NCBI GenBank assembly: GCA_021739645.1
Contig: JAIPBL010000056.1
Coordinates: forward strand, 1 to 41,141
Reading direction: 5' to 3'
Source of the DNA: Saprospiraceae bacterium
GTDB taxonomy: Bacteria > Bacteroidota > Bacteroidia > Chitinophagales > Saprospiraceae
DNA length: 41,141 nucleotides
The translations under genes and the position numbers were made by a program. The first letter of the stretch is position 1; each line of letters begins with the position of its first letter. Positions 34,301-41,141 of the stretch are shown here, in pieces. The notes below the pieces were generated by a model. The model saw only the letters and a program-made list of their open reading frames with translations, searched no databases and was not told the origin of the DNA.

Positions 34301-37300
34301 ACTTCCAGTTACCATGTTTGTGCAATGGTCATCCGTTACATCTGTCAGGATGTAAGTAGTAGTAGTTGTAGGACAAACCGTTAAGGTGAAAGGAGAACTA
34401 AACAGGGCAACCACACTTCCATTTATGGTAACATCCCAAGGTGCGGCACCTGTGGTAGTTATTGTCAAATCGGTGCAGGCACCAACACAAATATTTGTAC
34501 TTCCGGCAATTGTTGCCGTCGGAAGCTGATAGAAAACGATTGGGGTACCTTGCGCTACCTGCGAACATGGATCGCCTACTTCATCCACGCCACCCATTCC
34601 GTCAGAATTACCGACTACAGCAGATAGGTAGTAGGTAGTACCATAAGTCATGGTGGCTGGGTTAAATGTTACACTCGGTGTGGTGGATGTTGCAATGATA
34701 GGTGGTACTATACTGGCGGAGTTTCCGCTATGCAAAACGAAAACCCTGTCATCGTTGGGATCTAGTACTTCAACGGTGTTATTATAATTTGCGGTAACGG
34801 TGCCGGGACCACAATTTTCTATTTTTGTCAAATCCATTACGCCCACCTTGGTGTCACAGTCACAGACAACAATTGCGTCATCTACAGTAATTGTACCACA
34901 GCCATTTCCATCAAAAACAATAAAATTGTAACCGGCCCCTGTGGCAATAGGGTTACTTGTAAACGCTCCACCTACAAGCGATGCTCCTCCTGGCATAACC
35001 GTAAAAGGAGGGGTTCCGCCAAGAATATCAAATGTCACCACATATTCTGTGTTCAGGGCATTGCAAGCTGTGGCGATATTATCAACAGTTGGTGCGTCAA
35101 ATACTTGAACAACTGCTGTCCCACTACCCATTCCAACACATCCATTATTGTCAGTGAGGGTTCCTAAAGTGATTGTCCCGGCGCCATTCTGGCCAATTGG
35201 AAGCGTAAATGGATTGGTGTTGATGGACAATGAAGATGGCTGTTGAATACCATTTTTAAACCAAACCAAAGTCCATGGAGACTCACCAGTTAATGCAATT
35301 GTGAGTGTATCAATATCACCACTTCCAGCACAAATTGTTCCTCCTCCACTTAGAACAGCTGTTGGTGTAGGATTTTGAGTAACTACTGCCGAACCACCTA
35401 CTGTACCTGTACATCCATTGGCTCCGATTACAGAAACCAAGGTGTAAGTGCCAGCAGTACTTACAGATATCGGGTGTGGGCTTGTCGTGATAGTATCAGT
35501 AACTGAATTGCCTCCATTTGTATAAACAACAGTCCAAGGGGCTGTGCCACCAGAAACTGCAATACTCAGATTGATGCTAGGAGTTATGCCCTGGCAAAAC
35601 TCACCGCTACCACTGATAGTAGCTTGCGGCGCCGGGATAACCTGAACAGCCTGGCAAACAGATGGCATTCCACAGCCGTTCATGGCAGTAACACAGACTT
35701 GCCCTGAGTTGGAGCTTGCAAAATTTATGGTAACACTTGCGCCACTGCCAGTGACGACAGCTCCTGTTGGAGCGACCCAGGTGTAGGTAACGTTGGGGTC
35801 AGGGTTGGTGACAGTAAAGGTAGCGGCGCCGCCGTTGGCACACACTTGAGCTGGGCCTGTCAGTACCGGTGTTGCAGGCGGGCCTGTGATGGTCACATTC
35901 GCACAGCCCGGTTGGCTGGTGCCACAGTTGTTAGTGCCAGTGGCACAGACTTGCACGTTGCCTGGAGCAACGCCACTAAAGTTAACATTGATACTTGTTC
36001 CTGAACCTGTATAAGTTGCCCCTGTTGGCACTGTCCAGTTGTAAGTTACACCTGCAGTTGGGTTGCTGATGGTATAAGTTTGCAAAGTACCGGTGGCACA
36101 AGCTGTAGTTGGGCCAGTAACAATGGGCAATGGTGGGCCAGCATTCACGGTAACATTTATACAGGCTGGTGGAGAAGATCCGCATTCGTTGTTCGCGGTA
36201 ACGCATAGTTGCCCTCCAACTGTGCCCCAGTTAACGACAACCGTATTATTAGGGCCAGGGGTAAAAGGTTCACCATTTGGTGTAATCCAGGTCAAGCTTG
36301 TTGGAATAACATTCCCTTGAAGCTGGGCGGTATAGGTGGCAGTAGTATTGCTGCAAACAGTGGCTGGCCCTGTAACATTTGGTGAAGCTGGAACAACTAT
36401 CATTTCAGTTACAGTGATACAAACTTCATCAAAACAGCTAAAACCAGAAGCTGTAGCATGCGTTACTTTTAAACAATACTGACCTGGCTCATTGACTTGA
36501 CAAAGTATTTGATTGTTTGGCCCTACTATGCCTGGGCCTGTCCATAACATACTCCATGTTGCTGGCGGAAAAGCTAAACTCGAACCACTACCATCCAAGA
36601 ACAAAATAGAGTTTGCGCCACATCCTAAGACTGGGTTGAAAGGCGAAATATTTGCAGTGGGTTCCAAAATGGTCAAATTGACAGAAACCATACTATCACA
36701 GCCTTGCCAGTTAGGGCACATGGAAGTATAATACCCTGTCGCACTGTAATAGTCGTTGCAGAGCTGAAAATCAGCGGGGCCACAAAGGTTGACAGTCTGA
36801 GTAGGAGAGCTGACCGGTGGAATATCTTGGATATCACAAGTTATCAAACTATCACAGCCGGAAGGAGCCGGAACGTTAGATTGATAAATGCCAGGGGATG
36901 TGTAGGTTTGTCCACCACAGGTGACGGAACCTCCTTGACACAAATAGTGCACATGCGTTGCTTGGACATATTCTCCAACCACCACCGTCAAACAATAAAG
37001 CGGCACGTTGGGGCAAGCCAGGTTTTGTGCACAAACTTGAGCTACCCCAGGCGCTGTAAAATTTACAGATATTTGTGTGCCAACATTCGACCCAAGGATG
37101 TTTGCACCTGTTTGACCTGGTATAACAGACCAAGAAGCAGGGCTATTTGTCGTATAACTAAATGGCCCACCAGGAATACAAACATTCGTGGGGCCAGAAG
37201 TAATTGCAGAGGAACCATTTATCGCATAGTTGCAATTTGCACCAGCGGAACCATCAATCATCAGGTAGTAAACGTTTCCTGGCACAAGCGGCACGTTGTT

Positions 37301-37708
37301 GCACAGTGTCGTTGTAGAACCTGAGGGGATATTACCAATGCAATCTGAAACAAAGGTGAAGTTAACACAGTCACCAGTTTCCAACAAGGCTGCTTGAATC
37401 GCTCCACCTGACGCACAGTTCAAAGCCTCGATATCCATACAAACACTGGAAGATGATGCAGTGAATGCGAACCACTGGTTGTTCTCCACACTGGTACACC
37501 AAAATGGCGGCAAGGACACGGGGGTACTTGCGATAGTCGCTCCAAAGTAACAATTCAATGCTTGTTCGTTTGGAAGGATGCAAGCTCCGGGAGCATCGTA
37601 GGATACCATTGGAATGGAACATGGGGTAGTGCTACATTGAGCATGCAAATTAGCATCTAGAGAGCTTAACAAAACAAGGGCAAATAGTGTAGTAAAAAAA
37701 TGTTTCAT
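31370..37708 (-). CDS. giant surface protein with tandem Cys-rich modules and T9SS type B C-terminus
   Basis: The product is 2112 residues from the ATG at 37708. A TTG seven codons earlier would only lengthen the signal peptide, which ends at LHAQ (~24). The N-terminal ~25-170 is a Cys-rich beta domain. Two Cys-paired repeats follow (~245-345), then three PKD-like domains (~438-690), each with TGPxxxC and ending in C-V-x-A-x-N-x-C-G. Two Ig-like repeats (~695-870) come next. A tandem module occupies ~950-1690 in three copies, two of ~270 residues and a shorter third. One SprB-like repeat (~1850-1925) precedes the CHU_C/type B sorting domain (~2017-2112: VYVPSGFSSNDDGLNDVL, FSRWGETVF, VFVWFAEVEF). 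It is T9SS-exported and surface-held, probably an adhesin or gliding-related. Its secretion partner is not obvious. Confidence 0.88.
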   Translation of the reverse strand: MKHFFTTLFALVLLSSLDANLHAQCSTTPCSIPMVSYDAPGACILPNEQALNCYFGATIASTPVSLPPFWCTSVENNQWFAFTASSSSVCMDIEALNCASGGAIQAALLETGDCVNFTFVSDCIGNIPSGSTTTLCNNVPLVPGNVYYLMIDGSAGANCNYAINGSSAITSGPTNVCIPGGPFSYTTNSPASWSVIPGQTGANILGSNVGTQISVNFTAPGVAQVCAQNLACPNVPLYCLTVVVGEYVQATHVHYLCQGGSVTCGGQTYTSPGIYQSNVPAPSGCDSLITCDIQDIPPVSSPTQTVNLCGPADFQLCNDYYSATGYYTSMCPNWQGCDSMVSVNLTILEPTANISPFNPVLGCGANSILFLDGSGSSLAFPPATWSMLWTGPGIVGPNNQILCQVNEPGQYCLKVTHATASGFSCFDEVCITVTEMIVVPASPNVTGPATVCSNTTATYTAQLQGNVIPTSLTWITPNGEPFTPGPNNTVVVNWGTVGGQLCVTANNECGSSPPACINVTVNAGPPLPIVTGPTTACATGTLQTYTISNPTAGVTYNWTVPTGATYTGSGTSINVNFSGVAPGNVQVCATGTNNCGTSQPGCANVTITGPPATPVLTGPAQVCANGGAATFTVTNPDPNVTYTWVAPTGAVVTGSGASVTINFASSNSGQVCVTAMNGCGMPSVCQAVQVIPAPQATISGSGEFCQGITPSINLSIAVSGGTAPWTVVYTNGGNSVTDTITTSPHPISVSTAGTYTLVSVIGANGCTGTVGGSAVVTQNPTPTAVLSGGGTICAGSGDIDTLTIALTGESPWTLVWFKNGIQQPSSLSINTNPFTLPIGQNGAGTITLGTLTDNNGCVGMGSGTAVVQVFDAPTVDNIATACNALNTEYVVTFDILGGTPPFTVMPGGASLVGGAFTSNPIATGAGYNFIVFDGNGCGTITVDDAIVVCDCDTKVGVMDLTKIENCGPGTVTANYNNTVEVLDPNDDRVFVLHSGNSASIVPPIIATSTTPSVTFNPATMTYGTTYYLSAVVGNSDGMGGVDEVGDPCSQVAQGTPIVFYQLPTATIAGSTNICVGACTDLTITTTGAAPWDVTINGSVVALFSSPFTLTVCPTTTTTYILTDVTDDHCTNMVTGSETVTVNVPPTVANIVTLCDPTGTSYTVSFDIAGGDASCYTVDGVPSGASFTSPPIASGLGYNFVVSDCHGCTPVTVEDDVVDCDCLSTAGNFPSTSMNVCGTDLAAPVYDNTGEFLDADDALCFIIHAGNPQNPIATNSVAEFSFQAGMTYGQTYFICPVVGNDDGSGCVDLSDNCLSVGNCAPVVFREIPNITLGPDVSICNGDDATLTFSNATGVAPWTVTYQDAAGMVNSLTLNTSPFNFMVSPTSDETYTPIDVFDQFCPGTVSGAANVTVNNPPQIQNIVETCAPDATSYTLTFQIVGGVSPYTVNPATGTVNAGLFTSPAILNGATYNFDVDDVNGCGPVNVAGSKDCACLTDAGTMTTSLVKVCVGQMATVPVTVGDTLDPDDVLIYYLHTGSSASLGTVIATNTSPTFSFNQATMTLGTTYYISAVAGNNNGTGGVDLSDGCLDVNVGTPVVFNALPTAAISGTTSICAGQSTDITFTLTGAGPFVVSYTLNMVPATQNFPTAGTHTITVPPTVPPGVYTYTLVSVTDLNCSNVATQSATVTVNPNVDAGAPIGNFAFCQGESMTIILGDSLTSSTPGGTWTGPNGEIVPGGTFNVAGLAAGTHDYTYSVPGLPPCPSDEAIVQVVINPLPTADAGQPDELNCDISEVTLGGPGNTPGVTYQWSGNVSDPTSPNPIVTEPGDYGVTVTTPFGCTATDQATVIENVTPPTADISVSDVSCFGNDDGFITINNITNGVAPYLCSLNGSPFSSQKSFTNLSPGDHTIIIVDAVGCQTTLIFTVQEPELVTVEIQGNFEGNDPIVNLGEPVTLQIITTPPFSELDSVIWLPADIVDCDTCQSNTIYPTQQTTFQVIVDEGGCRDEDVITVFVKKVHPVYVPSGFSSNDDGLNDVLMIFSGKEVKNINSFLIFSRWGETVFGFYDFQPNDPTFGWDGKHRGEKLNPAVFVWFAEVEFIDGKVELFEGEVNLLR
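32639..34861 (-). repeat. tandem protein-level module, three copies, inside the 2112-residue protein
   Basis: Three copies start at about 34861, 34054 and 33241 (residues ~950, ~1219, ~1490). Each opens with C-D/A-C-x-x-x-A/V-G, then L-D-x-D-D-x-x-x-F/Y-x-x-H-x-G, then MTYG/LGxTYY/F and VVGNxDG-like segments, then PxVF and an Ig-like block introduced by xICxG. The first two end with a C-P-x-x-T-S-Y-T-like block and a NGCG/HGCT motif. The third lacks that last block. Confidence 0.75.
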
Positions 37709-37937
37709 CTTATTTTTTTTAAATAACAATTCCTAGTCTGTTTACTGGACAGTTAGGAATTTTTTTCTTTGAACAGTGAGATTCTAACAAGCATTACCGA
37801 AAGGGAAAATGATAATTTAGGAGTACAGCCTAGTCAAATTATTCAAGGTTATCTTGCCTGAGTAGTTAACGCAAGTCTATAAAAAATTAACAAGGAGAGC
37901 TTCTGGTGTAAAAGGTGTTTTCTTTCGATTTGACTTG

Positions 37938-37945
37938 CAAATGTA
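37938..37945 (-). promoter_or_regulatory. candidate -7 box for the 2112-residue protein gene
   Basis: The minus strand reads TACATTTG, an exact TAnnTTTG match, but it lies ~230 bases before the ATG and has only a CTG at the -33 distance. It would give a long leader. Weak call. Confidence 0.3.
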
Positions 37946-38029
37946 TGTCAACTCTTTTAGTAATACAGAATTTTTGTGTAAAAAAAGTAAAATGCTCCAA
38001 ACACACCAAATATTATACGGAAGAAAACC

Positions 38030-38046
38030 AGTTTTTGTCAAAAACT
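38030..38046. promoter_or_regulatory. 17-base palindrome, possible operator
   Basis: AGTTTTTG (38030-38037) and its exact reverse complement CAAAAACT (38039-38046) flank a single T. One base cannot form a hairpin loop, so a dimeric DNA-binding site is the natural reading. It sits ~90 bases upstream of the plus-strand -7 box. Confidence 0.35.
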
Positions 38047-38135
38047 ATCCAAAACCTGAAATCCTAATAAATGTCCGCAAGGAAACTAAATATTGATTGC
38101 TCAATCCGAAAGTCTTATTTCACCTTTTCAGTTCT

Positions 38136-38143
38136 TAGTTTTG
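38136..38143 (+). promoter_or_regulatory. candidate -7 box for the subtilase-like gene
   Basis: TAGTTTTG matches TAnnTTTG exactly, 34 bases before the ATG at 38178, a typical leader length. No TTG is found at the -33 distance. Confidence 0.4.
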
Positions 38144-38177
38144 GCGCTCAAATCCTTCATCTCATTAAGTCCTGTTT

Positions 38178-41099
38178 ATGAAATACCTCTTCACTTTTGG
38201 ATTAATCCTCTCAACCATTGTCATCAGCTTCGCTCAACACCTTGACCATGTACAGGGCGATTTACTCATACAGCTTAAACCTAGCCAAAGTATCCGTGAA
38301 ACTGTCGCTAATTTAGCAAAGCAACACGGAAATCATGCCGAAATCAAAATCGTAGAAGAATTGTCCAAGCCAATGCGGATTTGGTTACTACGTTTTGACC
38401 ACTACAAAATTAACGGAAAAAATCTCTTGACTGCTGCCCGCAGCCACCCTGAGATTGAGAACGCTCAATTCAACCACTTCCTTACCCTTCGGGAAACAAC
38501 ACCCAATGACCCTAGTTTTAATGCCCAATGGCAGTGGGTCAACACGGGAGCTAGCGGTGGTACCGCTGATGCAGATGTCGATGCTGACCTCGCCTGGGAC
38601 ATCACTACTGGCGGCGCAACCGCTGATGGCAAGGAAATAGTGGTCTGCGTCATGGAAGGCACCAATCGGAACCATCCCGATTTGCAAGGCAACCTTTGGT
38701 TCAACACCTTAGAGATACCAGCAAATGGCATTGACGATGACAACAATGGTTATGTGGACGACTACAATGGTTGGAACGCAACGAGTGACAATGACAATAT
38801 CCCCTCCGCATCGCACGGAACACAAGTTTCAGGCATGATTGGCGCAAAAGGGAATAACGGCCAATTTGTCACTGGAATAAATTGGGATGTAAAAATCATG
38901 CATGTCCTCGTTGGCAGTCTTACAGACGCAAACGTGGTAAAAGCCTACACTTACCCATTTGTGCAGCGCCGCCTCTACAACCAATCCGGCGGTACTGAAG
39001 GTGCATTTGTAGTGGCCACCAATGCTTCTTGGGGCCTTGATGGGGGTAATCCAGCCGATGCACCGCTCTGGTGCGCATTTTATGACTCGCTCGGAATGGT
39101 AGGCATTCTAAGTTGCGGAGCAACAGCCAACAACAACGTGAACATCGACCAAGTCCTCGACCTGCCAACTGCCTGTCCAAGCGAGTTCATGGTGGCCGTT
39201 ACAGCCACCAACAACAAGGATGTGCGTACCTTTTCCGGCTACGGCACGACGCATATTGATGTGGCTGCACCCGGAGGTGATATCGTTACACTTAGCACAA
39301 ATGGAGGGCCGACCACCGTGAGTGGCACCTCATTTGCCTCCCCAATTACAGCAGGCATCATTGCCCTGCTCTATTCGGCGCCCTGCTCAATTATTGGAGA
39401 ACAAGCCATCTCTGACCCAGCAGGCACTGCCCTTCTTATCCGTGATGCAATATATAATGGTGTAGACATCATCCCAAACCTTGTGAACGAAACCAAATAC
39501 GGTGGTCGGGTGAATGCTTTCAACAGCCTCAATCTAATTCTTCAAAATTGCGGCCCTTGCCCTAAAGCCTATAATGTGGCCACCTCTGATATTCTCGATG
39601 TATCGGCTACCGCAACTTGGAGTTCAACAGATTCAACCCTGCAAAGCAATCTCCGATACCGTCCAATTGGCAGCCCTGACTGGTTAACGGTGGATAGTAT
39701 TTCCAGCCCGTTTTCATTCACCAGCTTACAGGCTTGCACTGGATATGAATTCCAACTGGAAGAAATCTGTAGCAGCGATTCGAGCGGCTATTCCAATTCT
39801 TATTTTTTCACCACCGATGGCTGTTGTTTACCACCGTCCAACTTTTCGGTCGCTGGCATAACAACCAATTCCGCAATGGTTAGTTGGGACACCCTTTTTG
39901 CGGCAAACAGCTACAACTTGCAGCTGATTGGCCCCCAGGGCAGCCAGTTGATTACAGACATCAATGGCAGTTCTTATGATTTGGTGAACCTCGACATTTG
40001 CGGAGCATACACTGTTCAAGTTCAGACGGTTTGCGATACTGGCGCTACCGCTTTCACAGAGCCAATCATTTTCACCACGCTGGGTTGTGGCGGCTGCCTC
40101 GATTTGGTGTACTGCCCCTCGATGGGCGCTACCACTTTGTATGAATGGATAGCAAACGTAACCATCAATGGCATTAACAATACCAGCACAGATGATAACG
40201 GATATGGTGATTACACTTCTGTATCCACATATTTGATGACTTACACATCCAATATCATCAGCCTTTCGCCCGGTTATGCCGGGGCTACTTACCCAGAGTG
40301 GTTCGTTGTATATCTCGACTTTAACCAAGATGGCGACTTCAATGACCCAGGTGAAAAAGCCTTCGACGCTGGCGCAGTAACTGAAACCACCCTAACGGGC
40401 AACATCGTTATCCCGGGTGACGCTTTGCTTGGTTCGACCCGAATGAGAGTTGTCATGCAGCGGGATGCCCAGCCGGCTGGACCATGCGCCGCCAGTTTTG
40501 CCGCAGGCGAAGTAGAAGACTATTGTATAAACATCGTGGCAGGCACTGCGCCTAACTGTCTGGTTCCCAGCAACATCATTGTCTTTGATACGACAATGAC
40601 TTCGGCCAAAATAAGCTGGGATGCCGTTGCTGACGCAAACGACTATACTTTGCGCTACCGGAAGGTTGGAATTACTGGATGGACTACCAAAATTGCCTCA
40701 GCCAACAACCTTGACCTTGACCCATTGGAATTTTGCAAGGAATATGAGGTGCAAGTAAGCTCCAACTGCACGGGTACAGCCAGTGACTACTCAGGCTCCA
40801 TCTTTTTCTCCACACTTTGCGTGAGCGGAACAAAGAATGAACTGGCCGCTGAATTGAACCTATCCGTTTCACCGAATCCTTTTGAGGAAGGTTTTATGGC
40901 AAGATTTACACTTAACGAAGCGCAAAAAGTGCGTTTTGAAATCAGCGATGTTTGGGGAAGAAAACTGCATTCGCAGGAACAGTTTTCCCCTTCGGGAATG
41001 CAAGAAGTGAAACTCTCCCCCACACTTTCATCAGGTGTTTATTTCTTAAAAATGGAACTGGCAAATGGGCTCTTGATTCAAAAAATCATCAAACAATAA
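38178..41099 (+). CDS. S8 subtilase-fold secreted protein with Fn3, GEVED and T9SS type A domains; catalytic Asp replaced by Glu
   Basis: The product is 973 residues. The signal peptide ends at SFAQ (~20). A propeptide-like inhibitor domain (~25-105) is followed by the S8 domain (~110-455): VVCVMEGTNRNHPDL, where the usual catalytic Asp is Glu160; His213 in SHGTQVSG; the oxyanion Asn282 in TNASWG; and the nucleophile Ser385 in GTSFASP. Fn3-like domains sit at ~460-545 and ~550-635. A GEVED domain follows (~640-788), with YLDFNQDGDF and the name-giving GEVEDY, then another Fn3-like domain (~795-880). The last ~75 residues are a T9SS type A sorting domain (VSPNPFEEGF..., GVYFLKMELANG). By family it would be a secreted peptidase, but the Asp-to-Glu change makes activity uncertain. 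It is a single gene with a hairpin just after it. Confidence 0.88.
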   Translation: MKYLFTFGLILSTIVISFAQHLDHVQGDLLIQLKPSQSIRETVANLAKQHGNHAEIKIVEELSKPMRIWLLRFDHYKINGKNLLTAARSHPEIENAQFNHFLTLRETTPNDPSFNAQWQWVNTGASGGTADADVDADLAWDITTGGATADGKEIVVCVMEGTNRNHPDLQGNLWFNTLEIPANGIDDDNNGYVDDYNGWNATSDNDNIPSASHGTQVSGMIGAKGNNGQFVTGINWDVKIMHVLVGSLTDANVVKAYTYPFVQRRLYNQSGGTEGAFVVATNASWGLDGGNPADAPLWCAFYDSLGMVGILSCGATANNNVNIDQVLDLPTACPSEFMVAVTATNNKDVRTFSGYGTTHIDVAAPGGDIVTLSTNGGPTTVSGTSFASPITAGIIALLYSAPCSIIGEQAISDPAGTALLIRDAIYNGVDIIPNLVNETKYGGRVNAFNSLNLILQNCGPCPKAYNVATSDILDVSATATWSSTDSTLQSNLRYRPIGSPDWLTVDSISSPFSFTSLQACTGYEFQLEEICSSDSSGYSNSYFFTTDGCCLPPSNFSVAGITTNSAMVSWDTLFAANSYNLQLIGPQGSQLITDINGSSYDLVNLDICGAYTVQVQTVCDTGATAFTEPIIFTTLGCGGCLDLVYCPSMGATTLYEWIANVTINGINNTSTDDNGYGDYTSVSTYLMTYTSNIISLSPGYAGATYPEWFVVYLDFNQDGDFNDPGEKAFDAGAVTETTLTGNIVIPGDALLGSTRMRVVMQRDAQPAGPCAASFAAGEVEDYCINIVAGTAPNCLVPSNIIVFDTTMTSAKISWDAVADANDYTLRYRKVGITGWTTKIASANNLDLDPLEFCKEYEVQVSSNCTGTASDYSGSIFFSTLCVSGTKNELAAELNLSVSPNPFEEGFMARFTLNEAQKVRFEISDVWGRKLHSQEQFSPSGMQEVKLSPTLSSGVYFLKMELANGLLIQKIIKQ

Positions 41100-41115
41100 G
41101 CCTAAAATTGGAGCG

Positions 41116-41141
41116 GCCACGAAGCCAAGACGCTTCGTGGC
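41116..41141 (+). terminator. probable terminator of the subtilase-like gene (cut by window edge)
   Basis: A 10-bp perfect stem (41116-41125 with 41132-41141) with a 6-base loop begins 17 bases after the stop codon. The window ends exactly at the right arm, so the T run cannot be seen. Confidence 0.6.

Larger units (their letters stand above)
37709..38177. other. divergent intergenic region upstream of two giant surface-protein genes (469 bases)
   Basis: This is the longest non-coding stretch in the window and is strongly AT-rich. It contains candidate -7 boxes on each strand and a 17-base perfect palindrome at 38030-38046, listed separately. No ORF with coding character, tRNA or repeat array was seen. 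Confidence 0.6.

Overview
The window reads as a chromosomal segment of a free-living Bacteroidota, most likely from the Saprospiria (Haliscomenobacter/Lewinella-like). The evidence is type IX secretion (T9SS) sorting domains of both type A and type B, SprB-type repeats, a PorP/SprF-family outer-membrane protein, a DUF4249 lipoprotein, HYR plus dockerin-like surface proteins, and TAnnTTTG-like promoter boxes with A-rich rather than Shine-Dalgarno leaders. The lineage is inferred from protein style, not from a marker-gene comparison. No rRNA, tRNA, CRISPR array, insertion sequence, integrase or phage structural gene was seen.

Layout. 1-5.0 kb: the 3' part of a TlpA-type thioredoxin gene (+), then a minus-strand group: an APC amino-acid permease, and a PaaE-type ferredoxin reductase followed by a TetR regulator and a small lipoprotein. 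5.2-8.9 kb: a large two-ring AAA+ ATPase (CbbX/SpoVK type) with a duplicated, unrecognised N-terminal domain (+), converging on a lone pyruvate dehydrogenase E1 beta gene (-). 9.1-13.7 kb: a DUF4249 lipoprotein (+), a doubtful 63-residue ORF (-) and a 1033-residue HYR/dockerin-like secreted protein (-). 14.0-16.9 kb: leuS (+). 17.0-21.8 kb: a secreted M43 metalloprotease carrying about nine SprB-like repeats (-). 22.2-28.9 kb: a plus-strand unit of a small exported protein, a 1689-residue T9SS type B adhesin and a PorP/SprF protein. 28.9-31.3 kb (-): an outer-membrane barrel, ftsE, a membrane-anchored coiled-coil protein and a four-helix membrane protein. 31.4-37.7 kb (-): a 2112-residue type B surface protein with a tandem module. 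38.2-41.1 kb (+): a subtilase-fold T9SS cargo with Glu where the catalytic Asp is expected.

Five giant secreted proteins cover about 22.3 kb, just over half of the window. The clearest functional unit is 22199-28873, which resembles the SprB/SprF pairing of gliding bacteria: a repeat adhesin with a type B C-terminus followed by its likely PorP/SprF partner, here preceded by an unrecognised small exported protein. Convergent genes are separated by strong intrinsic terminators at roughly 1.1, 7.86, 10.1, 16.95 and 28.9 kb.

The items most worth a second look are: that three-gene unit and the perfect 12-bp hairpin just before its non-ATG porP/sprF start; the AAA+ protein with a duplicated N-terminal domain; the Asp-to-Glu change in the subtilase; the tandem module of the 2112-residue protein; and the dockerin-like protein that lacks a recognisable T9SS signal.
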